Assembly (NCBI GenBank): GCA_014762635.1
Contig: JABURR010000094.1
Coordinates: 62,001-126,000 of the forward strand
Reading direction: 5' to 3'
DNA from: Paracoccaceae bacterium
GTDB taxonomy: Bacteria; Pseudomonadota; Alphaproteobacteria; Rhodobacterales; Rhodobacteraceae
Length of the DNA stretch: 64,000 bases
This document shows, piece by piece, positions 19,422 to 27,325 of this stretch. The translations under genes were made by a program, and so were the position numbers. Positions within the stretch are counted from its first letter, which is position 1; each line of letters begins with the position of its first letter. The notes below the pieces were generated by a model. That model worked only from the letters and a program-made list of their open reading frames with translations. It made no database searches and was not told where the DNA came from.

Positions 19422-19979
19422 TCAGTCGTCGTAGCGTCGGTAGCGGCGATAGCTGCCGGAATGACGGTCGCCATCGCGGTAGTCGTGGTCACGGCGGCGG
19501 TCCCAGCCGCGACCCGAGTCACCGATGCGGAACCCGTTGTGGCGCAGGCAGGGGACACGATAGAGGTGGCGGCGATTGTCACCGATCCGCAGCGTGTCAC
19601 GGCACTGGCGCGGCAGGTTGGCGGCACCTTCTCCGCGACGCTCGATGCAGCGCTGGGCCACGTAATTCATCCGCTGGCCCCGGAATTCCACCCGGCGGAT
19701 ACAGTCGGCAGGGACAATCCCACGGGCGCGCGGCGCATGGCGATAGCGGGGCTGGTAGCGCGGGCGCTCATCATAGCGGTAGCGATCCGAATGGGTCAGG
19801 GTCACGGCCGGGGCGTCGCGCTTCTCGCTTGCGACGGCGGCCAGCGTGCCCAGGAGAACAAGCGCTCCGATGGCACGCACGGCATCGTCCGTGTCGGCCT
19901 TGGCGGGGCGGGCGTTCAGGCCGCCGACGGCCAGGGCCGTGGCCAGGATCGCGGCGGTCATGATCTTGTACTTGTTCAT
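19422..19979 (-). CDS. Exported basic Arg/Tyr-rich protein of unknown function
   Basis: 185 residues from ATG 19979, where a signal peptide begins (hydrophobic about 7-22, ending ARPAKA). The longer in-frame start reads through the promoter and was rejected. The mature protein is rich in Arg, Tyr and Asp, with repeated RYR, DRYRYD and RRYRRY runs toward the end. It has four cysteines (DCIRR, RCIER, QCRD, PCLRH) that could form two disulfides. I do not recognise a family. It is divergent from a second small exported protein. Confidence 0.75.
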   Translation of the reverse strand: MNKYKIMTAAILATALAVGGLNARPAKADTDDAVRAIGALVLLGTLAAVASEKRDAPAVTLTHSDRYRYDERPRYQPRYRHAPRARGIVPADCIRRVEFRGQRMNYVAQRCIERRGEGAANLPRQCRDTLRIGDNRRHLYRVPCLRHNGFRIGDSGRGWDRRRDHDYRDGDRHSGSYRRYRRYDD

Positions 19980-20072
19980 CGTCTTTCCTTTCTCGTGCGG
20001 TCGAACGGACAGGCCGAACGTGATGGAAAGACCGTGGCGCCGGGGCAGGTGGCTAAACAATATCGGCAGGCT

Positions 20073-20085
20073 GCTATCGGATAGC
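20073..20085. promoter_or_regulatory. 13-bp palindrome in a divergent promoter
   Basis: GCTATC-G-GATAGC, perfect arms, midway between the divergent starts at 19979 and 20148. It is a candidate operator for one or both small exported proteins. The regulator is unknown. Confidence 0.35.
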
Positions 20086-20147
20086 GTCCCGCGCGGCGTG
20101 GCTTTGTTATTGAATATCAACCGGCGTCGCGTCAGTGTCTGCACATC

Positions 20148-20432
20148 ATGAAACGCTTCCTCTCCTCCCTCCTCCTGGCAATCCTCCTCTCCGGGCCGGC
20201 TTTTGCCGACTGCTATGCCGACTACAAGGCGAAGCGGGACAATCCGCTTCGACTGCATTACGGGGTGATCGAATTGCCGGAGGCCGCCTGTTCAACCGAT
20301 GCCGCACGATCGGAAATCGACAGCCGCATCGGGCGCGATGGCTGGCAACTTTTGACCGTCGTGTCTGTGTTCGATGAAAACGGGTTGAACCAGCGGCGCG
20401 AGGCCGCTGGCGATTTCTTTCTGCGCTACTGA
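20148..20432 (+). CDS. Small exported protein of unknown function
   Basis: 94 residues with a clear signal peptide (KRFLSSLLLAILLSGPAFA, cleavage near residue 20). The mature part has a conserved-looking core, IGRDGWQLLTVVSVFDENGLNQRREAAGDFFLRY, reminiscent of small DUF4177-like domains, and two cysteines. No catalytic motif is visible. It ends 13 bp before the convergent gene at 20446. Confidence 0.7.
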   Translation: MKRFLSSLLLAILLSGPAFADCYADYKAKRDNPLRLHYGVIELPEAACSTDAARSEIDSRIGRDGWQLLTVVSVFDENGLNQRREAAGDFFLRY

Positions 20433-20445
20433 GCCGTTTCAGGCC

Positions 20446-21120
20446 TCAGCGCCACGTCGTGTAGCCGATGGTCAGTGTCTTCGGTGACCCGCCCGAGACA
20501 TTGTTCAAGCGGAACTGGCTGATCCGGCCCTCATTCGTCTTCATGCAGACATAGGACCCCACGGGCACATCCGACAGCGACACGCGTGACGTGGTCATCC
20601 GTGCCGAGGCGCAGCCGTCGCGGCCACGGTTGGAGCGATTGCCGACGCCGATGCGCGCACCGTTGATCGGGGTCAGGTAGAGGAGACTCGCGGTCTCGGC
20701 CTGGAACCAGAGGTCCGCCCCGTTGCTGCCGATGGATCCGTTATCGAAATTGACCTGGTAGGTCTGACGAAGCTGCACCTCGCCGGTGGAATAGGTCGGT
20801 CCCGGCGTCGCGCGAGCTGCGCATTCGAACCCGCCGCGCACCGCGCGGCAGTCGCCCTCGGGCGCGTAACGCTGGATGCTTCCGGCGGGGCCGTAAACGC
20901 ATTGCAGCGCCTTGCGGCCGCCGGAAAAGGTGATGATCCGGGTGTCCGTGAGGCTGTTTGCGATCGGTGTATTCCACCACCCGTTGGGCAGATTCGTGGT
21001 AACCTCGCTTTGGATCTGGCTGACCGGGCAGCGTATGGTTTCCGCGCTGGCGGCGGGCGCCAGAAGCATCAAGGCAAGGGTGGCAAGGGCAAAACGGCCC
21101 GGGATACATGTAAATTTCAT
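20446..21120 (-). CDS. Exported protein of unknown function
   Basis: 224 residues from ATG 21120, chosen because a typical signal peptide begins there (cleavage after PAASA). The much longer in-frame start extends antisense through the neighbouring gene. The mature part contains several cysteines (TIRCPVS, ALQCVYG, GDCRAV, FECAA, DGCASA, YVCMKT), suggesting a disulfide-stabilised beta-rich periplasmic or secreted domain. It is divergent from the membrane regulator at 21275. No family is recognised. Confidence 0.75.
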   Translation of the reverse strand: MKFTCIPGRFALATLALMLLAPAASAETIRCPVSQIQSEVTTNLPNGWWNTPIANSLTDTRIITFSGGRKALQCVYGPAGSIQRYAPEGDCRAVRGGFECAARATPGPTYSTGEVQLRQTYQVNFDNGSIGSNGADLWFQAETASLLYLTPINGARIGVGNRSNRGRDGCASARMTTSRVSLSDVPVGSYVCMKTNEGRISQFRLNNVSGGSPKTLTIGYTTWR

Positions 21121-21274
21121 GATCAGCACTCCTTCTGAACGATATGCCCCCACCCAACAGGCGGATGGTCGCCGCAATCTAGCACATTTGTCGCTTCGCC
21201 GTGCCAGCTGGGCATACCCGACTTGACGCCTGCCCTTGTGCTGCCAACTATGCCGCACCCGACGGAGGCCGCCC

Positions 21275-21991
21275 TTGACCGATACACCGCCCCCCGAACC
21301 GCAGACCGCCTTGCGCGTATCCGTGCCGGGCAATCGTGTCGTCTTTGGCGGCATTGCCGCCATCGTGCTGATTCTGGCCACAACCGCAGTGGTGATCTTT
21401 GCCAGCCTGCCCGATGCCAACGCCTTCAACGCTCGGGTTGAGCAGCTCTTTGTCGAAAATGCCGATCTTACCTCCAACGCCGAATTACGCCTGCTGGAGA
21501 TTCTCGCCCAGTCTGGCACGTCGTTTTCCGAGGTTCTGGCCTCATACCGGGCCGTTATCTTCATCCTGCTGATCTTTGCGACCGCCCTTTTGATCGCAGC
21601 GGTTGTGTTCCTGGTCACGATCATCGCACTCAATCGTCGCATGTCGGAAGTTGAACGGCAGGGGATCCAGGTCTCCTCGCTTCTGATCAGTCGCGACGAG
21701 CGCGCGGTCTACCTCAACAACATGGAACTCAAGCTCACCGAGGCGGCGATCGAGACGCTCGCCGTGCTGGCCGAGGCGCGGATGGACGAGGACGTTCTGT
21801 CGGGGGCCGAGATCGAGGCGATGATCTCGGGCCGGGACGCGTCCGATTGCGAGGAAGCCGCCGGCGCGACCCGGATCAAGCGCCTGCGCGACGCGCTGGG
21901 CAACCAGATCGTCAGCGAACTTCTGATCAAGAACATCGCGCGGCGCGGCTACATGCTGGCCATCGACAAGGGTGTCATCCGCATGATCTGA
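21275..21991 (+). CDS. Membrane-anchored winged-helix regulator, N-terminal TM and C-terminal wHTH
   Basis: 238 residues if translation begins at TTG 21275, which has GGAGG seven bases upstream; the TTG at 21236 has no such site. TM1 (about 22-44) and TM2 (about 94-120) flank a roughly 50-residue loop predicted periplasmic. The cytoplasmic C-terminal half carries a winged helix like that of OmpR/PhoB: LKLTEAAIETLAVLAE, then TRIKRLRDALGN and the wing RRGYMLAI. ToxR/CadC proteins have the opposite order, with DNA binding first. Binding targets are unknown. An MFS gene begins 28 bp downstream on the same strand. Confidence 0.75.
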   Translation: MTDTPPPEPQTALRVSVPGNRVVFGGIAAIVLILATTAVVIFASLPDANAFNARVEQLFVENADLTSNAELRLLEILAQSGTSFSEVLASYRAVIFILLIFATALLIAAVVFLVTIIALNRRMSEVERQGIQVSSLLISRDERAVYLNNMELKLTEAAIETLAVLAEARMDEDVLSGAEIEAMISGRDASDCEEAAGATRIKRLRDALGNQIVSELLIKNIARRGYMLAIDKGVIRMI

Positions 21992-22019
21992 TCGGGCCGA
22001 AACCGACCCGGGACCCGCG

Positions 22020-23348
22020 ATGCTGCACCTCTTTTCCAACCGGACCTTCGCCCGCCTGTTTGCCGCGCAGGTCGTGGCGCTTCTGGGCACGGGGCTGATG
22101 ACCGTGGCGCTGGCGCTCTTGGCCTATGACCTGGCGGGCGCGGATGCGGGCAAGGTTCTGGGCACGGCGCTGGCGATCAAGATGGTCGCCTATGTGGGGC
22201 TATCGCCGCTGGCCGCCGCGCTTTTCGGGCATCTTCCAAGGCGCGCCGTCCTGGTGGCGGCCGACCTTGTGCGCGCGGGGGCGGCCCTATCGCTGCCCTT
22301 CCTGGCCGAGGTCTGGCAGGTCTACCTAGCGATCTTCGTGCTGCAGGCGGCCTCGGCCAGTTTCACGCCCACGTTCCAGGCCACGATCCCGGACGTGCTG
22401 CCCGAGGAGGAGGACTACACCCGCGCCCTCTCGCTCTCGCGGCTGGCCTATGACCTCGAGAACCTGCTGAGCCCGGCGATCGCCGGTCTGCTGCTCTCGC
22501 TCATGGGGTTCCACTGGCTTTTCGCGGGGACCGTGGCCGGGTTCCTGCTCTCGGCTATGCTGGTCATGGCCAGCGCGATCCCGGCGGCGGAAAAGGGCAA
22601 GGCCCGCGGTTTCCGCGATCGGCTGGTACGCGGGACGTGGATCTACCTCTCCACCCCGCGGCTGCGGGGGCTTCTGGCGCTGAACCTCGCGGCGGCCTCG
22701 GCGGCTGCCTTCGTGCTGGTGAACTCGGTGGTGCTGGTGCGCAGCACCTACGGGCAGGATGAACGCGCGCTGGCGCTGGCCATGGCCTGCTTCGGGCTGG
22801 GCTCCATGGCGGTGGCGCTGGCCCTGCCAAGGGTGCTGGCGCGCACCGGCGACCGGCTTGTGATGTTCGCCGCCGCCGCGCTGCTGGGCGGGGTGCACTT
22901 GGTTGCCGGTCTGGTTCAGGCCCGCACCGGCTGGTTTCCCTGGCCTGCGCTGCTGGTCCTCTGGGGCCTGAGCGGCGCGTTCTACACGGCGGTTCTGACG
23001 CCATCGGGCAGGCTCTTGCGCCGCTCGGCCCATGCCGAGGATCGCCCCGCCGTCTTCACCGCGCAATTCGCCCTGTCCCATGCCTGCTGGCTTCTGACCT
23101 ATACGCTTGCTGGCTGGGGAACCGATCTACTCGGGCTGGCGGGGATCATGGCGCTGCTGGGCGGGCTGTCGCTGGCTGGCACGGGGCTCGCGCTGATCCT
23201 CTGGCCCGGCGCCACCTCGCAAGAGATCGAACACGCCCACCCCGACCTGCCCGACGACCACCCGCACCTGATGGGCGCCCAAGCCCACCGGCACCGCCAC
23301 GCCGTGGTGATCGACGACGAACACCGGGCCTGGCCAACGCAGGGGTGA
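22020..23348 (+). CDS. MFS transporter with histidine-rich C-terminal tail
   Basis: 442 residues with about twelve hydrophobic segments in two halves, like the MFS_3/enterobactin-exporter group. Loop signatures include LSRLAYDLENLLSPAIAGLLLS. After the last membrane segment there is a 38-residue tail with eight histidines (HAHPDLPDDHPH, then HRHRH), unusual for this group and suggestive of divalent-metal binding. It follows the membrane regulator closely and may be its target or effector partner. The substrate cannot be inferred. Confidence 0.85.
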   Translation: MLHLFSNRTFARLFAAQVVALLGTGLMTVALALLAYDLAGADAGKVLGTALAIKMVAYVGLSPLAAALFGHLPRRAVLVAADLVRAGAALSLPFLAEVWQVYLAIFVLQAASASFTPTFQATIPDVLPEEEDYTRALSLSRLAYDLENLLSPAIAGLLLSLMGFHWLFAGTVAGFLLSAMLVMASAIPAAEKGKARGFRDRLVRGTWIYLSTPRLRGLLALNLAAASAAAFVLVNSVVLVRSTYGQDERALALAMACFGLGSMAVALALPRVLARTGDRLVMFAAAALLGGVHLVAGLVQARTGWFPWPALLVLWGLSGAFYTAVLTPSGRLLRRSAHAEDRPAVFTAQFALSHACWLLTYTLAGWGTDLLGLAGIMALLGGLSLAGTGLALILWPGATSQEIEHAHPDLPDDHPHLMGAQAHRHRHAVVIDDEHRAWPTQG

Positions 23349-23411
23349 ATTGGGCGGAGAGAGTGTCTAGGGTCACGCATAAAGCCGACTTTGAAACACG
23401 CGAGTCAAACC

Positions 23412-23807
23412 ATGCAACGACCGGTCATGAAATCGCTCTGGGACGAGGTGTTCCCGCCGGAACACGACTCTTACGACAGCGACATAACGGACATATCTTA
23501 TCCCGATGATCCCTATCGTCCAGCGACCATGGAGAAATTGGAGATCACGTTGGAGCTCTATCCCTATGACGAGAACGACGTCAAAGGCGAGACGATCCAC
23601 CGCAAGATCATTGCCCATGGCGCCTATGTCTTCAACTGGCCTCCGCGCGAGTTCATCGTCAATCAGATGCTGAAATCGATCGATGTGTACCCGGATATCA
23701 TTCGGCTGGACATTGTCACCACTGGCTCACTCTTACGCTTCGAATGCGACAGCTACGAGATTGTGAACTTTGAGCCGAACGGCGCTGACGAGTGCAGCGA
23801 TCCGTGA
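23412..23807 (+). CDS. Hypothetical acidic protein
   Basis: About 131 residues if started at ATG 23412 (138 from the in-frame ATG at 23391). It is acidic and aromatic, with PPEHDSYDSDITDISYPDDPY near the start and then a beta-rich segment (LEITLELYPYDENDVKGE). GC content and codon use look lower than in neighbours, which hints at acquisition. No membrane segment or known motif is seen. It could be an immunity-type or structural small protein; no function is assigned. Confidence 0.55.
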   Translation: MQRPVMKSLWDEVFPPEHDSYDSDITDISYPDDPYRPATMEKLEITLELYPYDENDVKGETIHRKIIAHGAYVFNWPPREFIVNQMLKSIDVYPDIIRLDIVTTGSLLRFECDSYEIVNFEPNGADECSDP

Positions 23808-23859
23808 GACGTTCCGTGGCCTGATCCTTTATACCTCTATACCTCCGGTCCTGCCGTAG

Positions 23860-24187
23860 GCCGGGCTGAAGCCCGGCACATCTATCCCACCACCGACCAC
23901 CCCGTTAACTGCCCTAGGCGGCTCTTGGGGCCAACGCAAAATTCCGATGAAAACCCGATAGAATTCCGATGGTTTTCCGATTTGGGAAAACCTTGGATTT
24001 CAGATGGTTAACCCCTGATTCGGGGCGGCGCCACCAGTGGTGGGCAAACCGCTCGGTGATCCGCGTCCGTGCGGGGGCGACCCCAGGTCTGGAGGCGCGT
24101 GGCCTCGACGCTCACGGGAAATATTCCCGCTTCATGCTCGAAAACCGCCGCCCCTCGAGGAAATCGTTTCCGCCGGGAAAATTTCCC
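23860..24187. promoter_or_regulatory. Structured intergenic region upstream of the rhodanese gene
   Basis: No gene is seen in 23808-24239. The stretch holds: a hairpin GCCGGGCT-GA-AGCCCGGC (23860-23877); four CCGAT copies starting at 23944, 23955, 23966 and 23977, exactly 11 bp apart; an inverted repeat GGTTTTCC-N6-GGAAAACC (23971-23978/23985-23992); and two similar palindromes, GGGAAATATTCCC (24116-24128) and GGGAAA-A-TTTCCC (24175-24187). The last ends 52 bp before the next start codon. The phased repeats suggest a regulator binding one helical face. Confidence 0.5.
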
Positions 24188-24239
24188 ATGTTATATGGCG
24201 ATAAATAAATATCTGAATTTTGGACTGAGAGGGTCAGGG

Positions 24240-25007
24240 ATGACGGACAATCCGGAGATGAGTTTTCAGCGAAAAAGCCTGTTTCAACAGGGATACCACC
24301 ATTTTTCCGAGGCGGAGCTGGCCCAGCTCGAGTGGGGGCTGAGGTTCACCCCCGCGGTCTGTGCGTCGATCGCAGCCGTGGCGCTCTACATGCAGGCGCC
24401 CTATGCGCTTCTGGTGATCTCGTTCCTGGGTCTCTACGCCTTCTTCTTTCCGGCACACCATCCGATGGACCTGATCTATAACCACGCCGTCCGGCATCTG
24501 TTCGGCGCCGTGGCCCTGCCCGAGAACCCCTTGCCGCGCCGCATGGCCTGCCTGGCGACCGGCTCCATGACCCTGATCGCGGCCCTTCTTTTCCTGAACG
24601 ACATGCCGCAACTGGCCCTTGTCGTCGGGGTCGCGCTTCTGTGTCTGCAGGTGGTCGTCATCACCACCCATTTCTGCCTGATGTCCTGGATCTACGAATA
24701 CACCATGCGCGCGCTGGGCATGTGGGAAAAGGCCGCGCCGGTCGATGTCGCCCGGGACTGGCTGAAGAACGGGGGCGTGCTGGTCGACGTGCGCAGCCAG
24801 AACGAACATGCGGCGGACCCGGTGCCGAACTCGGTGAACCTGCCGCTGGAAAACCTGGACGACAACCTCGACGAGTTCCGCAAGATCAAGGCGGTCCTGT
24901 TCTGCCAGTCCGGCGCGCGGTCGCATTTGGCGCAGAACAAGCTGCGAAATCACGGGATCGAGGAAACCGTCAACCTTGGCGCCCGGCGGCGGGTCGACGA
25001 ACTCTGA
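24240..25007 (+). CDS. Membrane protein with C-terminal rhodanese domain
   Basis: 255 residues from ATG 24240, preceded by GAGAGGG. The N-terminal half has four hydrophobic segments (about 40-155) of a DUF4395-like type (FFFPAHHPMDLIYNHAVR). The C-terminal rhodanese domain runs from DVARDWLKNGGVLVDVRSQNEH to the active loop FCQSGARS, with the catalytic cysteine. A role in persulfide or sulfur handling at the membrane is likely. It sits beside tRNA-Arg, which is encoded on the opposite strand downstream. Confidence 0.82.
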   Translation: MTDNPEMSFQRKSLFQQGYHHFSEAELAQLEWGLRFTPAVCASIAAVALYMQAPYALLVISFLGLYAFFFPAHHPMDLIYNHAVRHLFGAVALPENPLPRRMACLATGSMTLIAALLFLNDMPQLALVVGVALLCLQVVVITTHFCLMSWIYEYTMRALGMWEKAAPVDVARDWLKNGGVLVDVRSQNEHAADPVPNSVNLPLENLDDNLDEFRKIKAVLFCQSGARSHLAQNKLRNHGIEETVNLGARRRVDEL

Positions 25008-25041
25008 GACGGCGTTACCTGCCGTCGACGCTTGGTTTGCC

Positions 25042-25118
25042 TGGCGACCCCGGCAGGATTCGAACCTGCAACCTGCCCCTTAGGAGGGGGCTGCTCTATC
25101 CAGTTGAGCCACGGGGCC
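25042..25118 (-). tRNA. tRNA-Arg(CCT)
   Basis: A 77-nt cloverleaf on the minus strand with the 3' CCA encoded (25042-25044). The acceptor stem GGCCCCG pairs with CGGGGTC (one G-U). The anticodon loop CTCCTAA gives anticodon CCT, reading AGG. The T arm has GCAGG-TTCGAAT-CCTGC. A single copy is seen, and no duplicated 3' end or integrase marks it as an attachment site here. Confidence 0.96.
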
Positions 25119-25258
25119 GCTTGCTGCCTTTTTCGCGGGAAAGCGCCTGAAGCGCAACTGATGAAAGGGGAAGTCGAAAAAGGGGGAATGCGTTTGGCCC
25201 ACCTTCCCCCTCTCCGCTCCGGCGTGTGGTCGACGGAATCGACAGCGCCCGAATTACC

Positions 25259-25318
25259 AGTTAGCGCTAACTTAGTCCGATATCGAGACTTGGACAAGAC
25301 CTCTGTTTGGCGCTAACA
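25259..25318. promoter_or_regulatory. Paired LacI-type operators
   Basis: A perfect 14-bp palindrome AGTTAGCGCTAACT (25259-25272) and a second site TTTGGCGCTAACA (about 25306-25318) share the GCGCTAAC core. Their centres are about 47 bp apart, 35-94 bp upstream of the LacI-family gene. The spacing allows a looped dimer pair. Autoregulation is the likely use. Confidence 0.7.
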
Positions 25319-25352
25319 CTTGGGACAGGAAAATTCATGAGGAAGACCCCCC

Positions 25353-26387
25353 GTGAACAGTGACCCCCTGCATTCCGGCAAGCGCCCCCTGACGCTTCGA
25401 GATGTGTCCGAGGCCTCAGGTGTCAGCGAAATGACCGTCAGCCGGGTGCTCCGCAACCGTGGTGATGTCTCGGACAAGACACGTGCCAAGGTCCTCGAGG
25501 CCGCGAAGCAGCTTGGCTACGTCCCGAACAAGATCGCCGGAGCCCTGGCATCGAGCCGGGTGAACCTTGTCGCGGTTATCATCCCCTCGCTCTCGAACAT
25601 GGTGTTCCCCGAGGTGATGACCGGCATTTCCGAGATCTTCGACGACACCCCTCTGCAGCCCGTGGTCGGCGTGACCAACTACCACCCCGAACGCGAGGAG
25701 CGGGTTCTGTACGAAATGCTGTCCTGGCGGCCCTCCGGTGTCATCATCGCGGGGCTGGAGCACAGCGATCCGTCGCGTGCGATGCTGGAGGCCGCAGGCA
25801 TCCCCATCGTCGAGATCATGGATGTGGACGGGGAACCGGTCGACGCGGTCGTGGGGATCTCCCACCGCCGGGCGGGCCGGGAAATGGCCAGTGCCATCGT
25901 CGAGCAGGGATACCGGCGGATCGGGTTCCTCGGCACCAAGATGCCCCTCGACCACCGCGCGCGAAAACGGTTCGAAGGCTTCACCCAAGCGCTTGCCAAG
26001 CACGGGATCGAGGTCGCGGACCAGGAGTTCTATTCTGGCGGTTCGGCCCTCGCCAAGGGGCGGGAGATGACCGAAACGATCCTGAAGCGGACGCCGGACC
26101 TGGATTTCCTTTATTATTCCAACGACATGATCGGTGCGGGCGGCTTGCTTTATTGCCTGGACAAGGGGATCGACGTGCCCGGGCAGATCGGCCTCGCTGG
26201 GTTCAACGGGGTGGAACTGCTGGACGGGCTTCCGCGCAGGCTTGCCACCATGGATGCAGGACGGATCGAAACCGGCCGCACCGCCGCGCGCATCATCGCC
26301 GAACATGCCGGCCAGAGCAGCGCGGGCGCCGAACGTGTCGTGCTGACACCACAGTTGGACTTCGGCGACACGCTCAACCGGAGCTAG
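25353..26387 (+). CDS. LacI-family transcriptional regulator, GntR-like
   Basis: 344 residues from GTG 25353, with GAGGAAG upstream. The N-terminal HTH TLRDVSEASGVSEMTVSRVLRN and hinge NKIAGALASSRVN are typical of LacI. The periplasmic-binding-like effector domain resembles gluconate repressors of the LacI family. No sugar kinase, transporter or catabolic gene is adjacent, so the regulon must lie elsewhere. The stop overlaps the 3' end of the convergent glycosyltransferase gene by 4 bp. Confidence 0.9.
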   Translation: MNSDPLHSGKRPLTLRDVSEASGVSEMTVSRVLRNRGDVSDKTRAKVLEAAKQLGYVPNKIAGALASSRVNLVAVIIPSLSNMVFPEVMTGISEIFDDTPLQPVVGVTNYHPEREERVLYEMLSWRPSGVIIAGLEHSDPSRAMLEAAGIPIVEIMDVDGEPVDAVVGISHRRAGREMASAIVEQGYRRIGFLGTKMPLDHRARKRFEGFTQALAKHGIEVADQEFYSGGSALAKGREMTETILKRTPDLDFLYYSNDMIGAGGLLYCLDKGIDVPGQIGLAGFNGVELLDGLPRRLATMDAGRIETGRTAARIIAEHAGQSSAGAERVVLTPQLDFGDTLNRS

Positions 26388-27325
26388 GGGCATAGACCTC
26401 CGTCAAACAGCCTTTCCCAAAGGTCTCTTTGCGCGGCCTTGGGCCGCTGCTGCCGGATTTCGTTGGCATTCTCTCCGGCCAAGGCCGCGATCCGGTTCGG
26501 GGCGTCGATCAATCCAGACACCGCATCGCTCCAGGCTTGACGGCAGTCCGGCAAGGAGTGGCACCTTTCGGGCCCGAGACCATGCCGCCCAGCCCAGCCC
26601 TGCGAGGCGACCAAAGCCGCGCCGAACTGGGCGTATTCCTGTGCCTTGTTCGCGGACCGCGCCGCGTTGAACTTTCCGTCGAGGCAAGGGTAAAGCCCGA
26701 TGTCGAAACGCCTGCCCGCCATCCAGCGCCGGTAGTCGGGCCATGACAGGGCCGGAACCACCTCGACACGGGAGTCGTATTTCCAACAGGCTGGGATCGG
26801 GTGGTTGGCGGTCACTGTCAGGTGGAACTCCGCGCCGGTTTCAAGCAATTCTTCCAGAACGGGGCGGATGAAAAGAAAATCCGCGCGATGGCTCCATGCT
26901 CCGAGGAAGGCAATCCGCGGAACATCCGCCACGGCGGGCATCGCAGCGTCAGGCCAAGCCGGGTCCATCGTGACAACGGGCGTATCTGGCCTGAGCGTCC
27001 GGTATCGAGCCGAAAGGTATTCCGACCCCGTCACGATGATATCCGCCCGTTTCTCGAGCGACAGCCCCGCCCAGGCCTCGTCCCGCAACAGCTTGGCGCG
27101 GTAGAGCGGCGGCAGCGAGGGATCGACCAGCCCCCCACGCCAGTCATCGTCGATCAGGTAGATCAGCCAGGAATGCTCCGGCAGGTGCGCCAACCCCCGA
27201 TGGTGCCGCATGACGATCAATGTCTGGCCCCGGCGGAAGACGGTCGGCGCCAGTCGCTCGATCTGACCCGTGCGCAGCAGATCGGCGCAGGAAAAACCGA
27301 GGTAGAGGTCAGCGGTCGCGCTCAC
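26384..27325 (-). CDS. Glycosyltransferase-like protein of the capsule locus
   Basis: 313 residues. It looks like a single GT-B type transferase: a nucleotide-side segment with IVTGSEYLSARY, IAFLGAWSHRADF and the late RSANKAQEYAQFGAALVASQGWAG block, typical of GT1/GT4-like folds. The donor and acceptor are unknown. Its start overlaps the stop of the KpsS-like gene by 4 bp (ATGA), so the two are probably translated together. It is the last gene of the minus-strand capsule locus. Confidence 0.75.
   Translation of the reverse strand: MSATADLYLGFSCADLLRTGQIERLAPTVFRRGQTLIVMRHHRGLAHLPEHSWLIYLIDDDWRGGLVDPSLPPLYRAKLLRDEAWAGLSLEKRADIIVTGSEYLSARYRTLRPDTPVVTMDPAWPDAAMPAVADVPRIAFLGAWSHRADFLFIRPVLEELLETGAEFHLTVTANHPIPACWKYDSRVEVVPALSWPDYRRWMAGRRFDIGLYPCLDGKFNAARSANKAQEYAQFGAALVASQGWAGRHGLGPERCHSLPDCRQAWSDAVSGLIDAPNRIAALAGENANEIRQQRPKAAQRDLWERLFDGGLCP

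Noticed and set aside
25042-25118. tRNA-Arg as the attachment site of a capsule island
   Set aside because: No integrase, no duplicated tRNA 3' end and no mobile-element gene was found; proximity alone is not evidence.
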